NCBI GenBank assembly: GCA_038040195.1
Contig: JBBPIR010000001.1
Span: 145,661-209,660, forward strand
Source: Chloroflexota bacterium
GTDB taxonomy: Bacteria > Chloroflexota > Limnocylindria > QHBO01
Reading direction: 5' to 3'
Length of the DNA: 64,000 bases
Shown here in pieces: positions 15,372 through 24,302 of the stretch (the stretch's first letter is position 1; each line of letters begins with the position of its first letter). A model generated the notes under the pieces. The model did not search any database, was not told the DNA's origin, and saw only the letters and a program-made list of their open reading frames with translations. The position numbers were made by a program, and so were the translations under genes.

Positions 15372-16433
15372 TCAGTAGCCGAAGCGCACCACCACCAGCT
15401 GGTCGGCGGCAGACTCTGCGCCCCATACCTCGCCCGGCCGGCCAAGGAGCTGGCGCACGTTCGCCGGCTGGCTCTGGAGCGGGAACGATTGGAACGTTTC
15501 GGTCTCGGGGTTGAAGCGGACGATGGCGTTGGCGCCGAAATCGGTCAGCCAGACCGCATCGGTCTCGTCGACGTACACCGCGTACGCCTGCGGCGCAGCC
15601 CCGGGCAGGGGCCACTCCTGCCACGCGCCGGTTGAGGGGTCGTAGACGGCGACCTGGCCGACAAACCATTCCGCCACCCAAATGCGCCCTCGCGAGTCCG
15701 ACCAGGCCCGTCGCGCCCCCGCGCCCGCAGTTGGGGGATCCAGGACCGTGACGGCCCCGGTCGTCGTGTCGACCGCACCCAGGTAGCTTCCCGCCAGCGA
15801 GCTGTAGTAGATGTCCCCGGACGGCGTGGCCGTGATCCCATACGGCCCCGTCCCCTCCGGAGCGGCAAAGACCTCTATCGCGCCGCTCGCCGGGTCCAGG
15901 CGACCGTAGAAGCCGGCCTGACCCGTGAACCACAGGACCCCGTCGCCGTCGAAAGCAGCCGTGTTCAGGTTGGCTCCCGGCGTCGAGCCCGGCAGTCGGT
16001 AGATGGCAACCGCCAAGGTCTCCGGGTCGACGCGGACGATGGCGTTCAGCCCGCTGTCCGTGACCCACGGCGCCCCGTCGGGGCCGACGATCACGCCGTG
16101 CGGGGCCGAACCCGGCCCCAGCGCCAACTCGCGCACGTCGCCGGAGTCCGGGTCCAGCCAGCCAAGCTCGCCGCTGTGCTGGGCCGTGTACCAGACCCCG
16201 CCGTCGGCGGCGGGGGCGACGTCATGCGGCGCCGATCCTGCGGGGACCGGATAGGTCGTCACCGTGAACCTCAGCTCACCTACCGGCGTCGCGGATGGGC
16301 TGGACGTCGCCGCCGGACTCGGGGTGGGGACCGATGCGGAGGCCGAGCTGCCCGGCGTGGGCGACCCGGTCCCGGCCGTGCATGCCACGAGCGCGAGGCA
16401 TGCGACGAGGCAGGACCAGGAAATACGCTTCAT
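15372..16433 (-). CDS. Lipoprotein beta-propeller of the virginiamycin B lyase (Vgb)/SMP-30-like family
   Basis: A 353-residue protein starting at ATG 16433 (an in-frame ATG lies 9 bases upstream) with lipobox LVACLALVACTAG and a Pro/Ser-rich linker. Repeated blades (PHGVIVGPDGAPWVTDSG, NAIVRVDPET) match streptogramin-lyase-like propellers. The His/Glu metal residues of true Vgb cannot be confirmed by eye, so lyase activity is doubtful; many such proteins are secreted ligand-binding propellers. Confidence 0.75.
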   Translation of the reverse strand: MKRISWSCLVACLALVACTAGTGSPTPGSSASASVPTPSPAATSSPSATPVGELRFTVTTYPVPAGSAPHDVAPAADGGVWYTAQHSGELGWLDPDSGDVRELALGPGSAPHGVIVGPDGAPWVTDSGLNAIVRVDPETLAVAIYRLPGSTPGANLNTAAFDGDGVLWFTGQAGFYGRLDPASGAIEVFAAPEGTGPYGITATPSGDIYYSSLAGSYLGAVDTTTGAVTVLDPPTAGAGARRAWSDSRGRIWVAEWFVGQVAVYDPSTGAWQEWPLPGAAPQAYAVYVDETDAVWLTDFGANAIVRFNPETETFQSFPLQSQPANVRQLLGRPGEVWGAESAADQLVVVRFGY

Positions 16434-16516
16434 GACCTGCATAGGGTATTTCAGAGGCCACTCGCCAAGGACATCATGACCTTCGCGTCCACGTCAGAGT
16501 TGGTAGCGTTACCGGG

Positions 16517-17167
16517 GTGACGATGCGCACGCAGTCTCCCAGCCGCCTCTCTAAAGCTGCAGCCCTGGTGGCAGTCCTGATTGCGGCAGCGTGCACCTCT
16601 CCGGCCGGAGCGCCCCTGGACCAGCCGGACTGGCCCGCCCCCAACGATCCCTTGGCGCGAGCCGAAGCCGCGGGCCTGACCCCCGAGGCCGACGAGTTCC
16701 TCATTACCCACACCCATGCCCATCTCGACGTCTTCGTGGACGGCGAGCGGGTGGAGATCCCGGCCGCTATCGGGATAGACCTCAACGGCACCGGGATCGA
16801 GCCGGAACTCATGGACGACGAGGTCAACACCGCGTACTTCCTGACCAGTCTGTGTGACAGTCCATGCCTGTCGCCGCTGCACACCCATGACCCGTTTGGA
16901 GTAATCCACACCGAATCCAAGGTGGCCAACGCGCCCAGCTTCACGCTGGGTCAGTTCTTCACCGAGTGGGGAGTTCGGCTGGACGCCAGCTGCCTCGGGG
17001 AGTACTGCGCTCCCGACGTCCCCATCCAGGTCTACCTCGACGGCAAGCCGTTTCGAGGGGATGACCCATCGGAGATTGAGCTCACCAGCCACCTCGTGAT
17101 TGCGATCGCGATCGGCTCCGCGCCCGGACTCATTCCGGAGACCTGGCAATGGGGCGACGAGCCGTGA
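16517..17167 (+). CDS. Histidine-rich lipoprotein, possible metal-binding protein
   Basis: A 216-residue protein with a lipobox around residues 20-26 (LIAAACTS); the start is GTG 16517 or ATG 16523. Two histidine clusters stand out: ITHTHAHLDVFVDG near residue 63 and SPLHTHDPFGVIH near 118, with a CDSPC pair just before the second and later cysteines in ASCLGEYC. The pattern looks suited to binding copper, zinc or another transition metal in the cell envelope. I recognise the layout from unannotated envelope proteins but not a named family. TMEM175 follows 7 bases downstream. Confidence 0.65.
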   Translation: MTMRTQSPSRLSKAAALVAVLIAAACTSPAGAPLDQPDWPAPNDPLARAEAAGLTPEADEFLITHTHAHLDVFVDGERVEIPAAIGIDLNGTGIEPELMDDEVNTAYFLTSLCDSPCLSPLHTHDPFGVIHTESKVANAPSFTLGQFFTEWGVRLDASCLGEYCAPDVPIQVYLDGKPFRGDDPSEIELTSHLVIAIAIGSAPGLIPETWQWGDEP

Positions 17168-17174
17168 TCGAGGG

Positions 17175-17783
17175 GTGACCGAGACCGGTCGCCTGGAAAC
17201 TTTTTCGGACGGGGTCTTTGCCATCGCGATCACCTTGCTGGTGCTGGGCATCGGGGTGCCCGAACCTGACAAGCCGCTGGTGGCTGCGCTGGTCGATCAA
17301 TGGCCGGCCTTCATGGCGTACGTCGTGAGCTTCCTGACCATCGGCATCATGTGGATCAACCACCACCAGCTGTTCACCCTCATCGGTCGGTCGAATACGA
17401 CGTTTGCGCTCATCCACGTCGTGTTCTTGATGTTCATCGCCTTCCTGCCCTACTCCACCGACGTGATGGCCGAGCGGCTGGGGAGCGGCGTGGACGAGGT
17501 GGCGGCCATGGTCCTGTACGGCGGCACCACCGTCGCCATCGCGGTCATGTACAACGTCATCTGGCTCTACGCTTCCGGCAAAGGCGGGCACCTGCTGCGC
17601 TCGGGCATCGACAATGAGATCCGGGAGGCTGGGGCTCGCGGCTACCAGTACGGCCCCCTCGTCTACCTGGGGATCACCCTGCTGGCGCTCGTCAACCCGC
17701 TCGTCAGCCTGATCGGCTTCGCGGTCTATGCCATCTATTGGGCCCTGCCGATCAGCGGCCCGCAGAGCCGACCCGAGGGCTAG
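17175..17783 (+). CDS. TMEM175 family potassium channel-like protein
   Basis: A 202-residue protein beginning at GTG 17175 with the TMEM175 signature RLETFSDGVFAIAITLLVL, whose FSD motif lines the pore-forming first helix. About six membrane segments follow, matching a single bacterial TMEM175 repeat that assembles as a tetramer. These proteins conduct K+ with low selectivity. It lies 7 bases after the His-rich lipoprotein gene and ends overlapping the intradiol dioxygenase gene tail to tail by 4 bases. Confidence 0.85.
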   Translation: MTETGRLETFSDGVFAIAITLLVLGIGVPEPDKPLVAALVDQWPAFMAYVVSFLTIGIMWINHHQLFTLIGRSNTTFALIHVVFLMFIAFLPYSTDVMAERLGSGVDEVAAMVLYGGTTVAIAVMYNVIWLYASGKGGHLLRSGIDNEIREAGARGYQYGPLVYLGITLLALVNPLVSLIGFAVYAIYWALPISGPQSRPEG

Positions 17784-18538
17784 GCTGGCTGCCCGGCTGG
17801 CAGCAGCGCGACGTCGAAGATCAGCTGACCGTGGGCTAACGGCACGACCAGCTCTTGCTTGACGCCGCTGATGGTGTCGTCGTCGAGGTAGGGCCCACCC
17901 GCGATGTATGCCTGGGTGACCAGCGACCGATAGCCATCGGCCGAGACCTGCAGGTGAATGTGGGCCGGGCGCCACGGATGCCGCTCGAGCGCGGCCAGCA
18001 GTCGACCGACGGGCCCATTGTCCTTGACCGTGTAGTGGCTGGGGCGGATCGTTTCGACCCAGTACCGTCCGTCGCCGTCGACGCGCTGTCGGCCGCGCAG
18101 GTTCCACGGCGGCAGTTGCCCGTCCTCGTTCGAGTACAGACCTTCGCCATTCGCCTGCCAGATGTCGACAATGGCTCCGGCGGCCGGCTGCCCGGTATTG
18201 GCGTCCGAGACACGACCCCCGAGGGTGATCCGGGCTGAGTCATCGGTCGGATCGACGATGGACCCCGGATTCTCGATCCACGGCGCGCCGGGCCGGTAGA
18301 AGGGACCCAGGACGTTGCTTGGCGTTCCACTCGCCGACGCGTGGGTCTGGTCGTCGACGATGCGGGACACGCCGAGCACATCGGACAGGAGGACGAACTC
18401 GTCGGCACGGCCCACCTCAGTCAGGAACGCCACCACGGCCATGAGCTCATCGTTGGTCAGATCCTGCTCACGAGCCGCCCGATGGAGGGCCTCGAGCAGT
18501 GCCGGCATCACGGTGGAGAGGCGATCCTTCGTGGTCAT
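17780..18538 (-). CDS. Intradiol ring-cleavage dioxygenase (hydroxyquinol/catechol 1,2-dioxygenase type)
   Basis: A 252-residue non-haem Fe(III) dioxygenase. Residues 1-65 form the helical N-terminal dimerisation domain of catechol/hydroxyquinol dioxygenases. Iron ligands are visible as Y135 (GLYS), Y169 (HYTV), H193 and H195 (PAHIHLQV). It opens an ortho-diol ring between the hydroxyls. Given the maleylacetate reductase in the same operon, hydroxyquinol (giving maleylacetate) is the most coherent substrate, but catechol is not excluded. It is the last gene of the operon, coupled to the MoxR gene by an ATGA overlap. Confidence 0.88.
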   Translation of the reverse strand: MTTKDRLSTVMPALLEALHRAAREQDLTNDELMAVVAFLTEVGRADEFVLLSDVLGVSRIVDDQTHASASGTPSNVLGPFYRPGAPWIENPGSIVDPTDDSARITLGGRVSDANTGQPAAGAIVDIWQANGEGLYSNEDGQLPPWNLRGRQRVDGDGRYWVETIRPSHYTVKDNGPVGRLLAALERHPWRPAHIHLQVSADGYRSLVTQAYIAGGPYLDDDTISGVKQELVVPLAHGQLIFDVALLPAGQPA

Positions 18539-19485
18539 CGCGGTCGGCCTTCGGGGTGCCGGAAGGCATCGATTGGCTCAGCGCCGCCATCCGCGTCGGG
18601 CAGCGCCTGGCCGAGCAGGTCGGCCCGCGCCTTGGCGATATCGGCCTCGTACTTGAGTAGGACGTGAAGCGTTTCGGTCGCGTCGCCCGGTCCCACGCCG
18701 TCCAGTCCCAGCAGCACCAGCGTGCGGGCCCAGTCGATCGACTCCGAGATCGAGGGCGCTTTCTTCAGGTCGAGGCTCCGGATCCGATGCACGATTCGGG
18801 CCACCTGGCTCGCGAGATCCTCGGACAGCCCGCTGACCCGCGCCAGGAGGATGTCCCGCTCGCGTTCGGGAGACGGATACCCCAGGTGCAGGAACAGGCA
18901 CCGGCGTTTGAGCGCCTCCGACAGGTCGCGGGTGTCGTTCGAGGTGAGGAAGACCATGGGCCGCGTCGCGGCCACAATGGTGCCCAGCTCGGGGATGGTG
19001 ACCTGAAAGTCGGCCAGCACCTCGAGCATGAGTGCCTCCGCCTCGACCTCCACGCGGTCAATCTCATCGATGAGCAACACGACTGGCTTTGAGGCCCGGA
19101 TAGCGCTCAGGAGGGGTCGCGACAGGAGGAACGACTCGCTGAAGATGTCGTCCTCGAGCTCCGACCAGGCCTCCCGCCGCTCATCGGCCTGGATCCGCAG
19201 CAGCTGCTTCTTGTAGTTCCATTCGTACAGCGCCTTCGATTCGTCGATGCCCTCGTAGCACTGGAGCCGGATAAGGGGAGCACCCGTTACGCGGGCGACG
19301 GATCGGGCAAGCTCAGTCTTTCCTACGCCCGCCGGACCTTCCAACAGGATGGGCTTTTCGAGGCGGTCGGCGAGGAAGACGGTGAGGCCGATCTGCGGGT
19401 CCGCCAAGTAGTCGTCAGAGCGGAGCCGTTCGACGACCTGCTCGGGTGACTCGAACCGGGCCGCGGCCGGCGCGTCGCCGGTCAC
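18535..19485 (-). CDS. MoxR-family AAA+ ATPase (CoxD-like)
   Basis: A 316-residue ATPase. GTG 19485 overlaps the livM stop as GTGA, so translation is coupled. Walker A is GPAGVGKT (50-57), Walker B is VVLLIDEIDR (D140/E141), and sensor 1 is VFLTSNDTRDLSEALKRRC. MoxR proteins act with von Willebrand A partners to mature or load metal cofactors into enzymes. The candidate partner, a CoxE-like VWA protein, is encoded at 30419. Its location inside a catabolic operon, just before a metal-dependent dioxygenase, suggests it helps activate that enzyme or the hydroquinone dioxygenase (inference). Confidence 0.85.
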   Translation of the reverse strand: MTGDAPAAARFESPEQVVERLRSDDYLADPQIGLTVFLADRLEKPILLEGPAGVGKTELARSVARVTGAPLIRLQCYEGIDESKALYEWNYKKQLLRIQADERREAWSELEDDIFSESFLLSRPLLSAIRASKPVVLLIDEIDRVEVEAEALMLEVLADFQVTIPELGTIVAATRPMVFLTSNDTRDLSEALKRRCLFLHLGYPSPERERDILLARVSGLSEDLASQVARIVHRIRSLDLKKAPSISESIDWARTLVLLGLDGVGPGDATETLHVLLKYEADIAKARADLLGQALPDADGGAEPIDAFRHPEGRPR

Positions 19486-20504
19486 GAGCGGTCCTCCGCC
19501 GGCACCAAGCGGCGCTGAATGCCGAACAGGGAGATCGGCCAGCGGGCGGTGACCAGGCCCCACAGGCCGCGCCGGGCAAACAGAACGACGACGATCATGA
19601 CCAGTCCCAGAATGATCAAGTACGCACTCCCGAAGTCGGCCAGGGCTTCCTGGAGCCCGAGGACCACGATGGCGCCAATGATGGGGCCCTCGATACGTCC
19701 CAGGCCACCGATGACGACGACGAAGATCATCTGGACCGTCCAGTCCACGCTGAACGCGGCCGTCGGCTGGATTCTGAGCAGGTTCATGTAGTACACCGCG
19801 GCCGCGACCGCGCAGCCCACCGAGGCGATGACATACACCATTCGCTTGGTGCGGAGGACGTTGACCCCCAGTCCACTGGCCGCGACCTCGCTGTCACGAA
19901 TCGCCCCCAGTGCCAAACCCAGGCGGGAGCGCATGACCAGGATGACCACGACTACCGCCCCGAAGCCAACTCCCAGGGCCAGCCAGTAGACGAGGTTGAG
20001 TCGCTCCTCGGGAGGCATCTGGACAAGAGTCTGGATGGTGACCCCGGTCCCGAGGCCGAGCGTTTCGACCTGCGAGACGACGATGCGGAAGATCTCGGCA
20101 ATGACCCACGTCCCGACCGCGAAGTAGCCATCCCGAAGGCGGAAGGCGAACAGCGAGGTCAACAACGCAATGAGCACCGCGACAGCCGCGGTGGCGCCGA
20201 TGGCCGCGATCGGTGGCAGGCCGGCCAGGTCGGTGAAATAGAACAGGCCATATGCACCGATTCCGACGAACGCCTGCTGACCAATGGAGACCAGGCCGGC
20301 ATAGCCGGCCAGGAGGTTCCACATCTGGGCCATGGCCAGGAGCACGAAGAACTCGATGAGCAGGCGGAGGACGCCATCCGGGCCCCAGAAGGGCAGGACC
20401 GCCAGGCCGATGAAAAGGCCGATGCCCACGATCGCGGTCACCCGACTGGCTCGCGTTGCCCAGCGTGTCCGGAATCGATGCGAGCGTGGAGTCGCGGGCG
20501 TCAC
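19482..20504 (-). CDS. livM: Branched-chain-amino-acid-type ABC transporter permease LivM
   Basis: A 340-residue inner-membrane permease with about 10 helices and the LivM-type motif LLAGYAGLVSIGQQAFVGIG in the first third. The EAA-like loop ALGAIRDSEVAASGLGVNV docks to the ATPases. The GTG start at 20504 overlaps the livH stop by four bases, and its own stop overlaps the MoxR start. Within this operon it probably imports an aromatic compound or related acid rather than leucine; that is inference from context. Confidence 0.88.
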   Translation of the reverse strand: MTPATPRSHRFRTRWATRASRVTAIVGIGLFIGLAVLPFWGPDGVLRLLIEFFVLLAMAQMWNLLAGYAGLVSIGQQAFVGIGAYGLFYFTDLAGLPPIAAIGATAAVAVLIALLTSLFAFRLRDGYFAVGTWVIAEIFRIVVSQVETLGLGTGVTIQTLVQMPPEERLNLVYWLALGVGFGAVVVVILVMRSRLGLALGAIRDSEVAASGLGVNVLRTKRMVYVIASVGCAVAAAVYYMNLLRIQPTAAFSVDWTVQMIFVVVIGGLGRIEGPIIGAIVVLGLQEALADFGSAYLIILGLVMIVVVLFARRGLWGLVTARWPISLFGIQRRLVPAEDRS

Positions 20505-21376
20505 AGTTGCCGCGCTCCGCGTCGCGAGAACAGACCGGTCGGACGGAACAGCAGGACAGCGAGGAACACCAGGTGGCCGGCGAGCACCTGGTAGGCCGGA
20601 CTGATTTGGCCGCCGACCGTCTGGGCGACGCCCAGGATCACGCCGCCGACCAGGGTGCCCCAGAGGGAGCCAAGGCCGCCGATGATGACCGCCTCGAACG
20701 CGAAGATCAGGCGAGCGGGGCCGTCCCCCGGACCAAAGGTGGTGCGGATCCCGAGAAAGACGCCCCCGATGGCTACCGTACCCAACGCGATGGCCATTGC
20801 GATCCCGTAGATGTGTCGGCTGTCGATCCCGACGATGCGCGCTGCTTCACCGTCGTCTGAGGTGGCCCGCAGCGCCCGCCCGAGCCTCGTTCGGCTGATC
20901 AGAAGTTGCAGCCCGATCAAGATGGCCACGGCGACCACCAATGTCAGGAGTGGCAGCCAGCCAACCGTGATCTGGTCCGTGATGGGCAGGCTCGCGATCT
21001 CGATGGGACCGGCGTCAAGTCCCTGCGAATCGGCGCTGAAGATCGTCAGCTGCGCGTTCTGGATGATGACCGAAAGTCCAAAGGTCACCAGCAACGGCGG
21101 CAACACGCCGCCGGTCAGGGTGAAGTTCAGCAAGCTGCGCTGAAGGACGTACCCGAGGACCATCATTACCGGCACGACGACGACCAGGCTCTCCAGGGGC
21201 CCGATACCGGCGACGCTCACGATTACGACCGACACATAGGCCGCCAGCATGCCCAGGTCCCCATGGGCCAGATTGACGAGGCGCATAACCCCGAAGATGA
21301 GGGACAGGCCGGTGGCCAGCAGGGCGTACAGCCCACCGAGCAGGACACCCTGGATGACGGCGTTCGCCCATTCCAT
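20501..21376 (-). CDS. livH: Branched-chain-amino-acid-type ABC transporter permease LivH
   Basis: A 291-residue permease starting at ATG 21376 (MEWANAVIQGVLLGGLYALL), 2 bases after the livF stop; the longer open frame upstream is antisense to nothing useful and lacks homology. The LivH motif GLSLIFGVMRLVNLAHGDLG is clear, and LRATSDDGEAARIVGID is the ATPase-contact loop. It forms a heterodimeric channel with LivM. Confidence 0.88.
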   Translation of the reverse strand: MEWANAVIQGVLLGGLYALLATGLSLIFGVMRLVNLAHGDLGMLAAYVSVVIVSVAGIGPLESLVVVVPVMMVLGYVLQRSLLNFTLTGGVLPPLLVTFGLSVIIQNAQLTIFSADSQGLDAGPIEIASLPITDQITVGWLPLLTLVVAVAILIGLQLLISRTRLGRALRATSDDGEAARIVGIDSRHIYGIAMAIALGTVAIGGVFLGIRTTFGPGDGPARLIFAFEAVIIGGLGSLWGTLVGGVILGVAQTVGGQISPAYQVLAGHLVFLAVLLFRPTGLFSRRGARQL

Positions 21377-21378
21377 GG

Positions 21379-22077
21379 TCAGAGGCCGAAGTACGCAGCC
21401 ACGATATCCGAGCGGACGAGTTCGCTCGGCCTGCCCGTCAGTGAGACTCGGCCCTCGAGCAGGCAATAGACCCGATCAGAAGCGACCAGCGCCTGGTTGG
21501 TGTTCTGCTCCACCAAGAGGATGGTGGTCCCTGCCGCGCCGATCTGTGGGATGGCCGCGTACAGCTGACTGACCACGATCGGCGCCAGCCCGAGGGATAC
21601 CTCGTCCATCAGCAAAAGCCTGGGGTTGGCCATCAGCGCTCGCCCGATCGCCAACGCCTGTTGCTCACCGCCGGACAGGACCGCGGCGCTGCGGCGCCCG
21701 ACCTGTCCCAGCATCGGGAACAAGTCCTTGACCGCCGCCACCGTCCACGGCCCGTCTCGGTTGGCGTGCGATCCGACCTGCAGATTCTCATCCACGCTCA
21801 GGCTGGGGAAGATCCGACGGCCCTCGGGCACGAGCGAGATTCCCTCGCGCACGCGCCGGTGAGCAAGGACCTGACCGATTGCCCGACCGTCGTAGGCCAA
21901 CCGACCATTGCGGAGTGGGTGCAGGCCGGCGATCAGGCGAAGGAGGGTGGACTTTCCTGCGCCGTTGGCGCCGATGATCGCCACCGTCTCGCCTTCATCG
22001 ACCTCCAGAGACACGTCAAACAGGGCCTGGAAGTCGCCGTAGAACGCGCTGGCATCCTCAAGCTGGAGGAACGTCAC
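21379..22077 (-). CDS. livF: ABC transporter ATP-binding protein LivF
   Basis: A 232-residue ATPase. Walker A is GANGAGKST, the signature is VLSGGEQQALAIGRALM, and Walker B is RLLLMDEVSLGL with the LivF-typical LAPIVV after it. It starts at GTG 22077, which overlaps the livG stop. It pairs with LivG to energise the LivH/LivM importer. Confidence 0.9.
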   Translation of the reverse strand: MTFLQLEDASAFYGDFQALFDVSLEVDEGETVAIIGANGAGKSTLLRLIAGLHPLRNGRLAYDGRAIGQVLAHRRVREGISLVPEGRRIFPSLSVDENLQVGSHANRDGPWTVAAVKDLFPMLGQVGRRSAAVLSGGEQQALAIGRALMANPRLLLMDEVSLGLAPIVVSQLYAAIPQIGAAGTTILLVEQNTNQALVASDRVYCLLEGRVSLTGRPSELVRSDIVAAYFGL

Positions 22078-22808
22078 CCGAGATCCTCCTGTCCCAGGTA
22101 TACCGCCCGAACCGCGGGCCGCGAAAGGACCTCGCGCGGCTCACCTTCGGCCAGCTTGCGACCGACATCCATGGCAAGCAGTCGGTCGACGACGGACATG
22201 AGTGCTTCGACAATGTGCTCTATCCAAAGAATCGTCAGGCCGTCCGCCTTGAGCGCCAGGATCGTGCCAGTAAGTTCCTGAACTTCCGGCTCGGTCAATC
22301 CACCGGCGATCTCGTCCAGGAGCAGGAGCCGGGGCTGGGCGGCAAGGGTGCGGGCCAACTCGAGGCGCTTGCGGTCGAGAAGGGGCAGGGACCCGGCCAT
22401 ATGGTTCGCCTGGCCGAGCAGCTGGGTCTGTTCCAGTGCGTGGACGCTGATCGCGGTGGCATCGGTTCCGTTGTGCTGCTCGGGACTCGCATAGGTCGCC
22501 GCCAGCAGCACGTTCTCGAACACGGTCATCCCGGCGAACGGGAGCGGAATCTGGTACGTCCGACCGATGCCGAGCTTGGCGCGGGCATGGGCGGGGAGTC
22601 GGGAGATATCGGCGCCATCCAGGAGGATCCGACCCCGGTCAACGGGGATCCCGCCCGTAATGAGGTTCAGAACGCTGGTCTTGCCGGCCCCGTTCGGGCC
22701 GACGATGCCCAGTGTTTCACCCGAATCGATGGAGAACGAGAGGTCGTCCGCCACGACCACTCGACCGAAGGCCTTATGAAGCCCCTCGAGTTCGAGCAGC
22801 GCGGTCAA
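22074..22808 (-). CDS. livG: ABC transporter ATP-binding protein LivG
   Basis: A 244-residue ATPase with Walker A GPNGAGKTS, IGRTYQIPLPFAGMTVFENV (the LivG Q-loop region), and Walker B RLLLLDEIAGGL. The start codon is TTG at 22808, preceded by a purine-rich AAAGGCGA; no ATG or GTG alternative fits the conserved N-terminus. The helical LivG C-terminal tail is present. It follows the substrate-binding protein gene by 35 bases. Confidence 0.88.
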   Translation of the reverse strand: MTALLELEGLHKAFGRVVVADDLSFSIDSGETLGIVGPNGAGKTSVLNLITGGIPVDRGRILLDGADISRLPAHARAKLGIGRTYQIPLPFAGMTVFENVLLAATYASPEQHNGTDATAISVHALEQTQLLGQANHMAGSLPLLDRKRLELARTLAAQPRLLLLDEIAGGLTEPEVQELTGTILALKADGLTILWIEHIVEALMSVVDRLLAMDVGRKLAEGEPREVLSRPAVRAVYLGQEDLG

Positions 22809-22843
22809 TCGCCTTTCGCCCTCCCCGCTTCTGGTTTCCGCGG

Positions 22844-24265
22844 TCAGCTGCCCGGGATCGGCTCCATGGTCGCCGCCGTCGGGATCTCGGGATGGTCCTT
22901 GTTGCTCACGATGACGAGGTCGTAGTCAAAGTCGGTGCCTCGGACCCACTGGCCGCCGACGACCGGGGTCTTGGCGACGTTCGTCGCCGCGAACGGGGGT
23001 AGACCAGCGCCGTCCCACTCGATATGGCCGACGACCGTGTCGAGCGCTGTTGCCGTGATGGCGTCGCGGATCGCCGCGTTGTCATCGACGCTTGCCGCGC
23101 GCGAGAGGACATCGGCAGCGACCTCGAACACCGCGTGGGCGAAGCCGATCGGCTGGGTCCATTGCCTGCCCGTCTCGGCGGTGTAGCCGTCGGCAAGCTC
23201 CTTGGCGCTGGCGCCGGTCAGTGACGAGCTGAACGGATGGTTCGGGCTCCACCAGACTTCGGACGAGAGTCCAAGGCCGAGGTCGGGCCCGAGGGCATCG
23301 ACGGACGCCGGGAACAGGAGCGCCTTGCCGATGGAGGCAGCCTTCGGTATGAACCCCTGCTGCGCGGCCTGTGTCCAGAACGTCGTGAAGTCAGGCGGCA
23401 GCGGAACCCCGGTCATGATCTCGACCCCTGCCCCCTTGAAGCCCTCGATCATGTTGCTGTAGTCCTGGGTCAGGTTCTCGTACCGCCCAGGGTCCTCGAT
23501 CGTATATCCGGCCGGCGTCAGCGTCGCTGGAAAGCCGACGTCCGGACTGCTCCAGGCGTTTCCGTCGCCGTCGTTGGGCATGAAGAAGCCGACGGTCTTG
23601 TTGTTGGGGACCTGGTCCCACATGTCCGTGAAGGCGATGATGATGTCCTCGAGCCCCCAGAAGAAGTGATACGTCCACTCGAAGGGCTGCGTGTCGGGCG
23701 GAGCGACGCCTGGCTGGCGGCCCAGGAAATAGGGCTGCCATGGCGCAACCGTCGAAATGCACGGCACGGCGTTCGCCTCACACTGGTCGGACACTGGATT
23801 CGTCGTTTCGGGGGTCGAGGCCACGAGCATGAGGTCGATCTCCTCGTCGAGGATGAGCTCACCGGCGACTTCCGCGGCGCGGGTCGGGTCGCCCTGGCTG
23901 TCCTTGACCAGGATTTCGATTGGGTACGTCGTTCCCCCGTTGACGATCCCCTTCCCGATGGCTTGCTCCACGCCGTTGCGGACGTAGTCATCCGCTTCGG
24001 CGAAGGCGGCGAAGGGGCCGGTGGTCGGCGTCACGTAGCCGAGCTTGAGCGTCCGCCCGGTCGGGGCGGCCGACGCACCAGCCGAGCCGCCCGGCGAGGG
24101 AGATCCTGAGGCGCTGATCCCACAGGCCGCGAGGAAGGCGCCCAGCGCCGCGCTGGCCCCCCCGTATGCGGTCAGGCGCAGGAAGTCGCGACGACGCATC
24201 GAGCGTTTCATCGTGCTCTCGAGCGAGAACAGTCGATCTTCCCGATTACCGCCTTCTTCAGCCAT
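22844..24265 (-). CDS. ABC transporter substrate-binding lipoprotein (Leu/Ile/Val-binding family)
   Basis: A 473-residue periplasmic-binding-fold type I protein. ATG 24265 lies 7 bases after a strong GGAGGAG. The signal combines a twin-arginine motif (MRRRDFLRLTAYG) with a lipobox (LAAC), so it is a Tat-exported lipoprotein. The mature start KLGYVTPTTGPFAAFAEADDYVRNG is typical of amide/aromatic-acid binding proteins. It delivers the ligand to LivHMGF. The protein is longer than canonical LivJ/LivK (about 350-370 residues), resembling binding proteins of aromatic-degradation clusters. Confidence 0.88.
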   Translation of the reverse strand: MAEEGGNREDRLFSLESTMKRSMRRRDFLRLTAYGGASAALGAFLAACGISASGSPSPGGSAGASAAPTGRTLKLGYVTPTTGPFAAFAEADDYVRNGVEQAIGKGIVNGGTTYPIEILVKDSQGDPTRAAEVAGELILDEEIDLMLVASTPETTNPVSDQCEANAVPCISTVAPWQPYFLGRQPGVAPPDTQPFEWTYHFFWGLEDIIIAFTDMWDQVPNNKTVGFFMPNDGDGNAWSSPDVGFPATLTPAGYTIEDPGRYENLTQDYSNMIEGFKGAGVEIMTGVPLPPDFTTFWTQAAQQGFIPKAASIGKALLFPASVDALGPDLGLGLSSEVWWSPNHPFSSSLTGASAKELADGYTAETGRQWTQPIGFAHAVFEVAADVLSRAASVDDNAAIRDAITATALDTVVGHIEWDGAGLPPFAATNVAKTPVVGGQWVRGTDFDYDLVIVSNKDHPEIPTAATMEPIPGS

Positions 24266-24302
24266 GAGTCTGCTCCTCCTTCTCCCGGCCGGGTTGGCCG
24301 GG

